From positions 1 through 64,000 of the forward strand of contig NZ_CAXUSG020000020.1 of the NCBI RefSeq assembly GCF_964253915.1: a stretch of DNA of 64,000 bases, in the 5' to 3' direction. The stretch's first letter is position 1. Each line of letters begins with the position of its first letter. This document shows positions 19,876-29,229 of the stretch, piece by piece. The translations under genes were made by a program, and so were the position numbers. Below the pieces are notes generated by a model. It searched no databases. It was given only the letters and a program-made list of their open reading frames with translations, and had not been told where the DNA came from. The stretch comes from Metarhizobium sp964253915 (GTDB lineage: Bacteria > Pseudomonadota > Alphaproteobacteria > Rhizobiales > Rhizobiaceae).

Positions 19876-21507
19876 TCAATTTCCGGCGCTCTCCATGCGC
19901 CGCGTTGCCAGCACCCGCTCCAACCAGCCGATTTCCATCTCCGGCACCGATTTCAGAAGCAGGTCGGTGTAGTCGTCGAAGGGCGGCGAGAGCACGGTGC
20001 GTTTCGGCCCGAAGCGCACCAGCTTGCCGCGATGCATGACGGCGACGGAATCGGCAATCGCCCGGACGATGGCGATGTCGTGGGTGATGAAGACGTAGGA
20101 GAGCTGGCTCTCGGCTTGCAGTCGCATCAAAAGTTTCAGGATGCCTTCCGCCACCAGCGGGTCGAGCGCCGAGGTCGGTTCGTCGCAGAGGATGAGTTCC
20201 GGCTTGGCGGCCAGCGCCCGGGCGATGGCGACGCGCTGCTTCTGGCCGCCCGACAGTTCGGCCGGATAGCGATCGACGAAGCCGGAGGCCATCTCGATCT
20301 GCTCCAGCAACTCCTTGACGCGGGCCGTCTTTGCCGCGCCACGCAGACCGTAATAGAAGGTCAACGGCCGGCCGATGATGTCGCGCACCGTCTGGCGCGG
20401 GTTCATCGCCGTATCAGCCATCTGGTAGATCAGCTGGATGCGACGCAGGTCGTCGCGCGAGCGGCCGGAGAGGGCCGAAGACATCGGCTTGCCATCGAAG
20501 GTGACGGTGCCGGCAAGCGGCGGCAGAAGGCCGGTGATGACGCGGGCGAGCGTCGACTTGCCGGAGCCGGATTCGCCGACGACGGCCAGCGTCTGGCCCT
20601 TCGGCAGATGCAGCGAGACGTCGTGCAGCACCTTGAAACCGTTGGGATAACCGGCCGTGACGTTATCGACCTTCAAGAGCGTACCGGATTGGTCCTGCGC
20701 TTCCTCCTTGCCGGTCTGGCGGACATTGACGAGGGCGCGGGTATAATCCTGGCGCGGTTCCTCGATGATCTGTTTCGCCGTGCCGTATTCCACCGTCTTG
20801 CCATGGCGCAGCACCATGATGTCGTCGGAGATCTGCGCGACGACGGCGAGGTCGTGGGTGATGTAGAGAGCGGCGGTATCGGTTTCTTCGATGGCGTGCT
20901 TGATGGCCGCCAGCACGTCGATCTGGGTGGTGACGTCGAGCGCCGTGGTCGGCTCGTCGAAGACGATCAGCGCCGGGTTGGAGCAAAGCGCCATCGCCGT
21001 CATGGCACGTTGCAACTGGCCGCCGGAGACCTGATGCGGAAACCGGTCACCGAACCCTTCCGGATTGGGCAGGCCGAGGACGCGGAACAGATAGAGCGCT
21101 CGTTCGCGCGCCTTCTCCTTGGTCATCAGGCCGTGTTTGACGGTGGCCTCGATCACCTGGTCTCCCAGCTTGTGGGCCGGGTTGAAGGCAGCCGCGGCCG
21201 ATTGCGCCACGTAGCAGACACGGGCGCCACGCACCGTGCGGATGCCGCCCTTGCCCATCGCCAGGATATTCTGGCCGTCGAGCAGCACTTCGCCGCCGGT
21301 GATTTCGGCGCCGCCGCGGCCATAAGCGAGGGCGGACAGGCCGATGGTCGACTTGCCGGCGCCAGATTCGCCGATGAGGCCGAGCACCTTGCCCTTCTGC
21401 AGGTCGAGCGAGACGCCATCGACGATGGTCACCCGTTTCGGCGGTTCGCCGGGCGGATAGCTGGTCGCCTCGATTTTCAGGTTGCGGATCGACAGAAGCT
21501 CAGGCAT
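19876..21507 (-). CDS. ABC importer ATPase, two fused domains (oligopeptide/dipeptide type)
   Basis: A 543-residue protein carrying two ABC cassettes in one chain, a DppD-DppF fusion. The first has Walker A GESGAGKST, signature VSGGQLQR and Walker B LIVFDEPTT; the second has GESGSGKST, LSGGQKQR and LILCDEPTS. It powers import by the permeases encoded just upstream. Its start overlaps the end of the second permease gene by eight bases. It is the last gene of the four-gene importer operon. Confidence 0.92.
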   Translation of the reverse strand: MPELLSIRNLKIEATSYPPGEPPKRVTIVDGVSLDLQKGKVLGLIGESGAGKSTIGLSALAYGRGGAEITGGEVLLDGQNILAMGKGGIRTVRGARVCYVAQSAAAAFNPAHKLGDQVIEATVKHGLMTKEKARERALYLFRVLGLPNPEGFGDRFPHQVSGGQLQRAMTAMALCSNPALIVFDEPTTALDVTTQIDVLAAIKHAIEETDTAALYITHDLAVVAQISDDIMVLRHGKTVEYGTAKQIIEEPRQDYTRALVNVRQTGKEEAQDQSGTLLKVDNVTAGYPNGFKVLHDVSLHLPKGQTLAVVGESGSGKSTLARVITGLLPPLAGTVTFDGKPMSSALSGRSRDDLRRIQLIYQMADTAMNPRQTVRDIIGRPLTFYYGLRGAAKTARVKELLEQIEMASGFVDRYPAELSGGQKQRVAIARALAAKPELILCDEPTSALDPLVAEGILKLLMRLQAESQLSYVFITHDIAIVRAIADSVAVMHRGKLVRFGPKRTVLSPPFDDYTDLLLKSVPEMEIGWLERVLATRRMESAGN

Positions 21508-22327
21508 CGCCGCGCCCTCCCTTGAGGCTGGAAGTCCGTTTCAAAAGCCAGTCGACGACGAGATTGACGCAGACGGCGAGCGCCGCGATCGCCCCGCCGG
21601 GCACGAGCGCCGCCGGGATGCCGAAGATGATGCCGTCCTTGTTGTCCTTGACCATGCCGCCCCAGTCGGCGGCCGGCGGCTGGATGCCGAGGCCGAGGAA
21701 GGAGAGAGTGGAGAGAAACAGGATCGAGAAGGCGAAGCGCAGGCCGAATTCGGCCAAGAGGGGCGACAGCGTATTCGGCAGGATTTCGCGGAAGATGATC
21801 CAGAGCCGCCCTTCGCCACGCAGCTTGGCGGCCTCGACGAATTCCATGACGGCGACATCGAGCGCCACGGCGCGGCCGAGGCGATAGACGCGGGTACTAT
21901 CGAGCACCGCCATGACGAGGATCAGGATCAGCAGGCTCTGCGGCAGCACCGCCAGCACCACCAATGCGAAGATCAGCGTCGGGATCGACATCATCAGATC
22001 GTTGAAACGCGAGAAGACGGTGTCGATGATGCCGCGGGAAACGGCAGCGGTGAAGGAGAGGAGGATGCCGAGAGAAAACGAAATGATCGTCGCGGCGAGC
22101 GCCACGAAGAGTGTCGTGCGCGCCCCGTAGATGACGCGGGAGAGCAGGTCGCGGCCGAGATTGTCGGTGCCGAGGAGGTAGATGTCCCCCATCGGCTCCC
22201 AGACGCCGGCGACGATCTCGCCTTCGCCGTAAGGCGCAATCCAGGGCGCGAAAATCGCGAAGATGAAGGCCAGCGCGATGCCGGCAATGCCGATCCAGGC
22301 AGTGATGGGAATATCGCGCAATCTCAT
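21500..22327 (-). CDS. ABC importer permease (DppC-like)
   Basis: A 275-residue inner-membrane permease. N-terminal helix ITAWIGIAGIALAFIFAIFAPWIAPYG, the family feature LGTDNLGRDLLSRVIYGART (OppC N-terminal motif), and the EAA loop in FVEAAKLRGEGRLWIIFREILPN. ATG at 22327 gives an ATGA overlap with the stop of the preceding permease gene. A longer upstream start would overlap that gene deeply and is rejected. Confidence 0.92.
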   Translation of the reverse strand: MRLRDIPITAWIGIAGIALAFIFAIFAPWIAPYGEGEIVAGVWEPMGDIYLLGTDNLGRDLLSRVIYGARTTLFVALAATIISFSLGILLSFTAAVSRGIIDTVFSRFNDLMMSIPTLIFALVVLAVLPQSLLILILVMAVLDSTRVYRLGRAVALDVAVMEFVEAAKLRGEGRLWIIFREILPNTLSPLLAEFGLRFAFSILFLSTLSFLGLGIQPPAADWGGMVKDNKDGIIFGIPAALVPGGAIAALAVCVNLVVDWLLKRTSSLKGGRGDA

Positions 22328-23331
22328 CTCGGGTGCCTCAGTCTGGGATTGGCGACGATGGCGATGATATCGGCCAGCATGTTGAGCAGGATGTAGAAGG
22401 CGGCGAAGATCAGGCCGCAAGCCTGCACCACCGGCATGTCACGCACCGTCACTGCGTCCACCATGTATTGCCCCATGCCGGGATAGACGAAGACAACTTC
22501 GACCACCACGACACCGACGACGAGATAGGCGAGGTTGAGCGCCACGACGTTGACGATCGGCGCGATGGCATTCGGGGCGGCGTGCTTGACGATGGCACGG
22601 AAGGCACCGAGGCCCTTGAGTTCCGCCGTCTCCATATAGGCCGACGACATCACCGACAGGATTGCCGCCCGGGTCATGCGCATCATGTGGGCGAGGACCA
22701 CGAGCACCAGTGTCGCCGCCGGCAGCGCGATGGCTTTCAGCCTGTCGAGGAAACCCATGCCTTCGAAGACGGTCGAGGGGAAGGTGGCGAGGCCGAGATT
22801 GACGGCGAAGAACAGGATCAGCAGGTAGCCGATGAAGAATTCCGGCAGCGAAATCGCCGCCAGCGAGATGACGTTGATGATCTTGTCCGGAATACGGTTG
22901 CGGAAATGCACCGCCACCATGCCGAGGATAATCGCCAGCGGCACCGAGACCAGCGCGGCGAAAAAGGCGAGGAACAGCGAATTGCCGAGCCGGTTGCCGA
23001 TCTGCTCGCTCACCGAGTTGCGGCTCGCCCACGACGTGCCGAAATCGCCCTGCAGGGCGTTGCCGAGCCACTCGAAATAGCGGGTCGTCACCGGCCGGTC
23101 GAGGCCGAGCTGGCTGCGGATGTTTTCGACCGCCTGCGGCGTTGCCGACTGGCCGAGATAGGTTGTGGCGAAGTCGCCGGGCAGCGCTTCGACGCCGGCG
23201 AAGATAAGCACGGAAACGGCAAGCAGAAGCACGCCGCTCAACCCCAGGCGCTGAAGGATCAGCGCCAGAAGCGGATAACGCTCCCGGAATTTCCGCGCAG
23301 GCAAGCCGCTGGGCTCTGACGTCATGGTCAT
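22324..23331 (-). CDS. ABC importer permease (DppB-like)
   Basis: A 335-residue permease with an early helix LSGVLLLAVSVLIFAGVEALPGDFA, the DppB-type stretch LGLDRPVTTRYFEWLGNALQGDFGTSW, and the EAA motif METAELKGLGAFRAIVKHAAPN. It pairs with the DppC-like protein to form the channel. A second in-frame ATG lies two codons downstream; neither start has a strong ribosome binding site. It is separated from the binding-protein gene by about 100 bp that hold a stable hairpin. Confidence 0.92.
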   Translation of the reverse strand: MTMTSEPSGLPARKFRERYPLLALILQRLGLSGVLLLAVSVLIFAGVEALPGDFATTYLGQSATPQAVENIRSQLGLDRPVTTRYFEWLGNALQGDFGTSWASRNSVSEQIGNRLGNSLFLAFFAALVSVPLAIILGMVAVHFRNRIPDKIINVISLAAISLPEFFIGYLLILFFAVNLGLATFPSTVFEGMGFLDRLKAIALPAATLVLVVLAHMMRMTRAAILSVMSSAYMETAELKGLGAFRAIVKHAAPNAIAPIVNVVALNLAYLVVGVVVVEVVFVYPGMGQYMVDAVTVRDMPVVQACGLIFAAFYILLNMLADIIAIVANPRLRHPR

Positions 23332-23367
23332 GGGCGGATCACTCGCTCTGAAAGAAAACCGAAGATC

Positions 23368-23392
23368 GTCTGCGGAGAGGTTCTCCGCAGAC
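23368..23392 (-). promoter_or_regulatory. Stem-loop between binding-protein and permease genes
   Basis: Perfect 11-bp stem GTCTGCGGAGA (23368-23378) / TCTCCGCAGAC (23382-23392) with a 3-base loop. In this position such hairpins usually protect the upstream message from 3' exonucleases or partly stop transcription, giving much more binding protein than permease. Confidence 0.65.
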
Positions 23393-23432
23393 GTGTTCCT
23401 GGTGTTGCGGGCCCTGGCAGCCCGCTTTCAGA

Positions 23433-25022
23433 TCAGCTTTCCAGCCAGACGCGGCTGGCGACGAAGCCGTTCGACATGTCGTTGCCGATGTCGTGGACGT
23501 AACCCTTCACCTGCTTGGTGGAGGCGTTCACGAAGTCGTTGAACATCGGCAGGATCAGGCCACCTTCGTCACGCACCAGCGTTGCCATGGTGCGGTACAT
23601 GTCCTTGCGCTTGCCTTCGTCCAGTTCGGCGCGGGCTTCGAGCAGGATCTTGTCGAAGTCGGGGCGCAGGAACTTGGTGTCGTTCCAGTCCGCCGTCGAG
23701 AGATAGGCGGTGGAATACATCTGGTCCTGCGTCGGGCGGCCGCCCCAGTAGGAGGTGGAGAAGGGCTGGACGTTCCAGACGTTCGACCAGTAGCCGTCGC
23801 CCGGCTCGCGCTTGACCTCGATGTTGATGCCGGCCTTCTTGGCGCTGTCCTGATAGAGGACGGCGGCATCGACGGCGCCCGGGAAGGCGACTTCCGAGGT
23901 GCGCAGCAGGACCGGGCCGCTGTGGCCGGACTTCTTGTAGTGGAAGGATGCCTTGTCCGGATCGTAGGCGCGCTGTTCCATGCCTTCCGGGAAGAGGGCA
24001 TAGGTCTCGTTGATCGGGAAGTCGTTGCCGACCTTGCCGTAGCCGCCGAGGATCTTCTGCACCATGGTTTCGCGGTCCATGGCGTATTTCAGGGCGAGAC
24101 GCAGGTCGTTGTTGTCGAACGGCGCCGTGTTGCAATGCATGATGAAGACATAGTGGCCGCGGCCGGACGTGTTGAGGATCTCGACGTTCGGGGCGCGCTT
24201 CAACAGGCTGACGGTCTTCGGGTCGACGCGGTTGATGTAGTGTACCTGGCCGGAAGACAGCGCAGCGATACGGGCGGTAGCGTCGTTCATGACGATCAGT
24301 TCGACCGAATCGACATAACCGCGGTCGGTGCGCCAGTCGTTCGGGTTCTTCTCGAAGGTGGCGCGCACGCCGGCTTCGAAGTTCACCAGCTTGTAGGGGC
24401 CGGTGCCGATGCCTGCCGTCGGGTTGTCGGTACCGCCGTTCGGCTGGATCAGCAGGTGGTAGTCGGAGAGCAGCAGCGGCAGGTCGGCATTGCCTTCGCC
24501 GAGCGTGACGACGAGGTTGTCGCCGTCGACCTTGAATTCCTTGATCGACTTCATCACGCCGAGCGCGCCGGATTCCGACTTTTCGTCGGTGTGGCGCTGC
24601 ATGGTTTTCAGGACGTCGTCCGGGGTCAGTTCCTTGCCGTCGTGGAACTGCACGCCCTTGCGGATCTTGAAGCTCCAGACCTTGGCATCTGCAGAGGGTT
24701 CCCAGGATTCGGCCAGACCCGGCACGGCCGCACCCGTCAGCGGATCGGACTCGACCAGAACGTCACCCCAGCAGCGGCCGACGACGAAGGGGAACTGCGA
24801 AGCGGCCTTGGCCGGATCGAGGCTGTCGGTGGATGCGCCGCCTTCGAGGCCGAGCTTCAGCGTGCCGCCCTTCTTGGGCTCCTGCGCCTCTGCGCTTGCG
24901 GCAAAGAGATGCGTCGCCGCCGTCAGCGTCAGGCCGGCAGCCATGGCGCGGCCCATGAATTCGCGGCGGTTCATGCCACCGGCGGTCACGCGACCTGCGA
25001 GATACTTGGTGAAATCGTTCAT
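23433..25022 (-). CDS. Family 5 extracellular solute-binding protein, Tat-type signal
   Basis: A 529-residue periplasmic receptor for the DppBC importer. The N-terminus MNRREFMGRAMAAGLTLTAATHLFAASAEA contains a twin-arginine motif (Arg19-Arg20), so it is probably exported folded. The mature chain shows the SBP_bac_5 signature from about 90 to 115 (KVWSFKIRKGVQFHDGKELTPDDVLKT, given in part). The ligand is not deducible; peptides, opines and quaternary amines are all bound by this family. It lies directly downstream of the carnitine-type operon with a 145-bp gap, which makes a related ligand possible. Confidence 0.9.
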   Translation of the reverse strand: MNDFTKYLAGRVTAGGMNRREFMGRAMAAGLTLTAATHLFAASAEAQEPKKGGTLKLGLEGGASTDSLDPAKAASQFPFVVGRCWGDVLVESDPLTGAAVPGLAESWEPSADAKVWSFKIRKGVQFHDGKELTPDDVLKTMQRHTDEKSESGALGVMKSIKEFKVDGDNLVVTLGEGNADLPLLLSDYHLLIQPNGGTDNPTAGIGTGPYKLVNFEAGVRATFEKNPNDWRTDRGYVDSVELIVMNDATARIAALSSGQVHYINRVDPKTVSLLKRAPNVEILNTSGRGHYVFIMHCNTAPFDNNDLRLALKYAMDRETMVQKILGGYGKVGNDFPINETYALFPEGMEQRAYDPDKASFHYKKSGHSGPVLLRTSEVAFPGAVDAAVLYQDSAKKAGINIEVKREPGDGYWSNVWNVQPFSTSYWGGRPTQDQMYSTAYLSTADWNDTKFLRPDFDKILLEARAELDEGKRKDMYRTMATLVRDEGGLILPMFNDFVNASTKQVKGYVHDIGNDMSNGFVASRVWLES

Positions 25023-25135
25023 TCCCTGTTCCCTTTCTTCGTGGTGATCTGTTCTTTTTATGTTGATCGGTCACCTTCAAGCCGTTGTTCCCGAGGAATT
25101 TCCTCTTCTCTTCGGGCGACTTGCCGGTGAATAGG

Positions 25136-25154
25136 CCCGCAAATTTATTGCGGG
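25136..25154 (-). terminator. Hairpin between the caiD gene and the solute-binding-protein gene
   Basis: Stem CCCGCAA (25136-25142) / TTGCGGG (25148-25154). It follows the caiD stop by 13 bases on the minus strand. The T-tract is poor, so read-through from the carnitine operon into the importer operon remains possible. Confidence 0.45.
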
Positions 25155-25167
25155 GTCAAGCTTTCGT

Positions 25168-25950
25168 TTACTTTCCTTTCCAGATGGGATCGCGCTTTTC
25201 CGCAAAGGCGACCGCACCTTCCAGCTGGTCCTCGCTGGAATAGAGAATATCGACAGTGCGCAGTTGGCGCTGCGTTATCTTGTTCATCGCCGTCTGGAAA
25301 TCCGAGCCTTCGGCGGTGCGGACCACTTCCTTGATCGCCGCATAAACCAGCGGCGGGCCGCTTTCGAGCAGGCGGGCGAGTTCCCAGGCGCGCTCCATCA
25401 GCTTGTCGGCGGGCAGGATCTCGTTGACGAAACCCCAGCGGTTGGCCTCCTGCGCATCCAGCCAGCGGCCGGTGAACAGCATGTCCATGGCGATGTGATA
25501 GGGGATGCGCTTCGGCAGCTTGATCGAGGCGGCATCCGCCACCGTGCCGGAACGGATTTCTGGCAGGGCAAAGGTCGCGTGTTCGGCAGCGAGGATCATG
25601 TCCGTGGACAGGGCGATCTCGAAACCGCCGCCGCAACAGATGCCGTTGATCGCCGCGATGATCGGCTTGTTGAGGTCGCGCAACTCCTGCATGCCGCCGA
25701 AACCGCCGACGCCGTAATCGCCGTCCGGCGCATCGCCGGCGGCCGCGGCCTTCAGGTCCCAGCCGGCGCAGAAGAATTTTTCGCCGGCGCCGGTGATGAT
25801 GGCGACGCGCAGCTCGGGATCGTCGCGGAAATCGCGGAAGATCTCGCCCATCTTGCGGCTGGTCGGGAAGTCGATGGCATTGGCCTTCGGCCGGTCCATG
25901 GTGACTTCGAGAATGCCGCCGACGCGTCGGGTGCGAACGGGGTCGGTCAC
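25168..25950 (-). CDS. caiD: Carnitinyl-CoA dehydratase (crotonobetainyl-CoA hydratase), crotonase family
   Basis: Interconverts crotonobetainyl-CoA and L-carnitinyl-CoA. The sequence follows E. coli CaiD closely by memory: ILEVTMDRPKANAID, FRDDPELRVAIITGAGEKFF, AGWDLKAA, and the tail AFAEKRDPIWKGK. The crotonase oxyanion region is INGICCGGGFEIALSTDM. The start is GTG at 25950, whose GTGA overlaps the stop of the preceding ligase gene. It ends the operon that begins with the BKACE gene. Confidence 0.88.
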   Translation of the reverse strand: MTDPVRTRRVGGILEVTMDRPKANAIDFPTSRKMGEIFRDFRDDPELRVAIITGAGEKFFCAGWDLKAAAAGDAPDGDYGVGGFGGMQELRDLNKPIIAAINGICCGGGFEIALSTDMILAAEHATFALPEIRSGTVADAASIKLPKRIPYHIAMDMLFTGRWLDAQEANRWGFVNEILPADKLMERAWELARLLESGPPLVYAAIKEVVRTAEGSDFQTAMNKITQRQLRTVDILYSSEDQLEGAVAFAEKRDPIWKGK

Positions 25951-28025
25951 GATGCTTTCCTCCTTCGCCTGATCAGGGCATCCGCCGCGACCACTCCCTG
26001 GCCTTCGGGCAATACCATGATAGGATTGATATCCAGTTCTTCGATGTTTGAAGCGTTTGAAACGACATAATCTGCCGCCGATGCGACGGCAGCGACAAGA
26101 GCGTCGATATCGCCTTTCGGCTGGCCGCGATAACCGCCCAGCAGCTTGGAAATCTTCAGGCCGGCGATGGCGGAGCGGATGTTTTCCGGTGCCGTCGGGA
26201 GCGTCAGCAGCGCGGCATCTTCCAGCAATTCCACCAGAATTCCGCCGGCGCCGACGGTCAGAACCGGCCCTGCGACCGGATCGCGCATGGCGCCGATGAT
26301 GATCTCCGCCACCGGCTTGCCGACCATTTTTTCGACCAGGAAACCGCTTGCGACGCCCTTCATGGCCTCGGCTGCCTGCTGGACGGCTTCGCAGGTTGCC
26401 AGGTTCAGCTTTACGGCGCCCGCCTCGGTCTTGTGAGCAACGCCGAGGCCCTTCAACGCCACGGGGAAACCGATCATTTCGGCCCCGCGCGCGGCGTCTT
26501 CGGGGGTCTCGGCGATCCAGCCCTTCGGCACCGGCATGCCGGCAGCGGCAAGCTCGCCCTTGGCATCGGCTTCCGTCAGGGTGATGCTGTCGCCATCGAC
26601 CAATGCCACCTTGAGAAGCGGTTCCTGCGATGGTTTTGCCCAGGCGACGGCGATCGCCGCCGCCGTCTCGGCTGCCGCAAGCGCCTCGTCGATGCCCATG
26701 AAGGGAACCACGCCGTTTTCGACCAGTGTCGTCGCCACGTCTTCCGGCAGGTTTTCGCCCATGGAGGCGACGATGCCGGCATTGGCGCCGGTCGCCTTGT
26801 GGGCGGCGATGACGGCGTTGACGGTGGTCATCCAGTCGACCGGATCGCAGCGGTCGGCGCGGGGGAAATCAAGGATGACGAGGTTCAGCGCATAGCCGCC
26901 CTGCATCATCGTCGAGAAGGCGTGTGTCTGCTTCTCGCCGTTGCCCCAGACGAAGGTGTGGTAGTCGAGCGGATTGGAGATCGTCACCATGGCGCCGAGC
27001 GTGTCGCGCAGCGGCCGGTATTGTTCCGGCTTCAGGTCGCGGAAATCGACGTTGCGGCCAACTGCGCTGTCGGCGATCAGCGAAGCCTCGCCGCCGGAGC
27101 AGCTCATCGAGGAGATCGCGTTGCTCTCCAGCGTGCCGACGACATGCAGGAGTTTCAGCGTTTCCAGCAGTTCGGGCAGCGATTTCACCCGGCCGATGCC
27201 GAGGCGTTCCAGCACCGCACCGGAGACCGTGTCGTTGCCGGCAAGCGAGGCGGTGTGCGACACGGTTGCCTTCTGGGCGGCTTCCGACTTGCCCATCTTC
27301 AGCGCCACGACCGGCTTCTTCAGCTCGCGGGCGCGGCGGCCGAGCAGTTCCAGCGTTTCGAGATCGTCGAACCCTTCGATATGCAGCCCGACGGCGGTGA
27401 CGCGCGGATCTTCCAGCGCCGCGACGGCCAGCGCCGAGAGACCGGTCTGTGCCTGGTTGCCGGCGGTCATCAGGTAGGCGAGCGGCAGGCCACGCATCTG
27501 CATCGAGATGTTGCAGGCGATGTTGGAGGACTGCGTCAGCACCGCGACGCCGCGCTCGGTGCGCACCATGCCGTGCTGGTCGGGCCACAGAAGCGCGCCG
27601 TCCAGCATGTTGATGAAGCCGTAGCAGTTGGGGCCGACGACGGCCATATCACCGGCGGCTTCCACCAGTTTCGCCTGCAGCTCGTCGCCGTCAGGCAGTT
27701 CCTTGACGGCTTCGGAAAAACCCGAGGCGTAGCAGATGGCGCCGCCGGCGCCGCGCTCGGAGAGCTGCCGCATGATCTCGATGGTCAGGCTGCGGTTGAC
27801 GCCGACGAAGGCGGCATCCGGTGCTGCCGGCAGATTGGCGACGGAGCGATAGCACTTGTAACCGTGGACTTCGTCCTTGGTCGGGTGCACCGGCCAGATA
27901 TCGCCCTTGTATCCCATCTTCCGGGATTGCTCGACGACGCGGCCGGCCTCCTTGCCGCCGAAGACGGCGATGGATTTCGGGCGGATCAGGCGGTCGAGGG
28001 AGCCGGGGGCAAGCTGCTTGACCAT
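25947..28025 (-). CDS. NDP-forming acyl-CoA ligase (acetate-CoA ligase family)
   Basis: A 692-residue single-chain acyl-CoA synthetase. Order: CoA-binding Rossmann domain (LIRPKSIAVFGGKEAGRVV), the succinyl-CoA-ligase-like middle with the expected phospho-His region VSHTASLAG, and the C-terminal ATP-grasp domain (GFPVALKGLGVAHKTEAGAVKLNL, then NIEELDINPIMVLPEGQG). It activates an organic acid with ATP or GTP to acyl-CoA plus NDP and Pi. In this operon the likely substrates are gamma-butyrobetaine, crotonobetaine or carnitine (inference), replacing the AMP-forming CaiC. Three bases separate it from the acyl-CoA dehydrogenase gene. Confidence 0.9.
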   Translation of the reverse strand: MVKQLAPGSLDRLIRPKSIAVFGGKEAGRVVEQSRKMGYKGDIWPVHPTKDEVHGYKCYRSVANLPAAPDAAFVGVNRSLTIEIMRQLSERGAGGAICYASGFSEAVKELPDGDELQAKLVEAAGDMAVVGPNCYGFINMLDGALLWPDQHGMVRTERGVAVLTQSSNIACNISMQMRGLPLAYLMTAGNQAQTGLSALAVAALEDPRVTAVGLHIEGFDDLETLELLGRRARELKKPVVALKMGKSEAAQKATVSHTASLAGNDTVSGAVLERLGIGRVKSLPELLETLKLLHVVGTLESNAISSMSCSGGEASLIADSAVGRNVDFRDLKPEQYRPLRDTLGAMVTISNPLDYHTFVWGNGEKQTHAFSTMMQGGYALNLVILDFPRADRCDPVDWMTTVNAVIAAHKATGANAGIVASMGENLPEDVATTLVENGVVPFMGIDEALAAAETAAAIAVAWAKPSQEPLLKVALVDGDSITLTEADAKGELAAAGMPVPKGWIAETPEDAARGAEMIGFPVALKGLGVAHKTEAGAVKLNLATCEAVQQAAEAMKGVASGFLVEKMVGKPVAEIIIGAMRDPVAGPVLTVGAGGILVELLEDAALLTLPTAPENIRSAIAGLKISKLLGGYRGQPKGDIDALVAAVASAADYVVSNASNIEELDINPIMVLPEGQGVVAADALIRRRRKAS

Positions 28026-28028
28026 GCC

Positions 28029-29189
28029 TTACGCTCCGAACGGCCGCAGCAGGTCGCGGCTGATGATGTGGCGCTGGATTTCCGATGTGCCGTCCCAGAT
28101 GCGCTCGACGCGGGCATCGCGCCAGAAGCGGGCAAGCGGCAGGTCGTCCATCAGGCCCATGCCGCCAAAAATCTGGATGGCTTCGTCGGTGACCTTGGCG
28201 AGCATTTCGGTGGCGAAGACCTTTGCCGAGGCGATCTCGCGGTTGGCCGGCAGGCCCTGGTCGAGGCGCCAGGCGGCGGCGAGCGTCAGGTAGTCGGCGG
28301 CATCGATTGAGGTGATCATGTCGGCGAGCTTGAAGGAAACGCCCTGGTTGGCGCCGATCGGCTTGCCGAACTGCTTGCGCTCGGCCGCATAGGGCAGGGC
28401 GATGTCGAAGACGCGCCGGGCGCGGCCGACCGAGGTGGCGGCGACGGTGATGCGTGTGGCGTAGAGCCAGTCGTTGGCGATGTCGAAGCCCTTGTGCAGC
28501 TCGCCGAGGATCTGCGAGGAGGGCAGGCGGCATTCGTCGAAGGTCAGGATGCAATTCTTGTAGCCGCGATGCGAGACGGAATTGTAGCCCTCGCGGATTT
28601 CGAAGCCTGGCGTACCGCGGTCGACGAGGAAGCAGGTGATGAGTTTTTTCGGGCCGCGCGCCGTCTGCTCCTCACCCGTCGCGATGAAGACGATGACGAA
28701 ATCGGCGATGTTGGCATGGCTGATGAAATGTTTGGTGCCGTTGACCACCCAGTCGTCGCCGTCCTTGCGGGCAAAACACTTCATGCCGCGCACGTCGGAG
28801 CCGGCATCCGGCTCGGTCATGGCGAGTGCGTCGAACTTGTCGCCCTTGACCGCCGGCAGCAGATATTTTTCACGCTGCTCGTCGTTGCAGGCCATCAGGA
28901 TGCCGGAGGGGCGGCCGAAAAACACGGTGAGACCCATGGAGCCGCGACCCAGTTCGCGCTCGACAAGGGTGAACGTCGTGTGATCGAGGCCGGCGCCGCC
29001 GACTTCCTCCGGGAAATTGCAGCCGAAGAAGCCGATGTCCTTGCATTTGCGGGCGATTTCCTGGCCGAGTTCCGGCGGCACGAAGCCGGTGCGCTCCACC
29101 TCGTCCTCATGCGGGTAGATTTCCGTCTCGACGAAATCCCGCACGGTCTTGACGATCATTTCCTGTTCGTCGGTCAATCCGAAATTCAT
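28029..29189 (-). CDS. Acyl-CoA dehydrogenase, probably for gamma-butyrobetainyl-CoA
   Basis: A 386-residue FAD enzyme with the full ACAD pattern: N-terminal helical part, MTEPDAGSDVRGMKCFARKDGDDWVVNG, FISHANIADFVIVF, and C-terminal QIFGGMGLMDDLPLARFWRDARVERIWDGTSEIQRHIISRDLL. The typical base Glu appears in IWDGTSEIQ context as in CaiA-like enzymes. In context it would desaturate gamma-butyrobetainyl-CoA to crotonobetainyl-CoA, the substrate of CaiD. The electrons would go to ETF; no etf genes are in the window. Confidence 0.88.
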   Translation of the reverse strand: MNFGLTDEQEMIVKTVRDFVETEIYPHEDEVERTGFVPPELGQEIARKCKDIGFFGCNFPEEVGGAGLDHTTFTLVERELGRGSMGLTVFFGRPSGILMACNDEQREKYLLPAVKGDKFDALAMTEPDAGSDVRGMKCFARKDGDDWVVNGTKHFISHANIADFVIVFIATGEEQTARGPKKLITCFLVDRGTPGFEIREGYNSVSHRGYKNCILTFDECRLPSSQILGELHKGFDIANDWLYATRITVAATSVGRARRVFDIALPYAAERKQFGKPIGANQGVSFKLADMITSIDAADYLTLAAAWRLDQGLPANREIASAKVFATEMLAKVTDEAIQIFGGMGLMDDLPLARFWRDARVERIWDGTSEIQRHIISRDLLRPFGA

Positions 29190-29229
29190 TTTTGTTCTCC
29201 CTCGTATTCTTGTGTGGGCGTTGGCGAAT

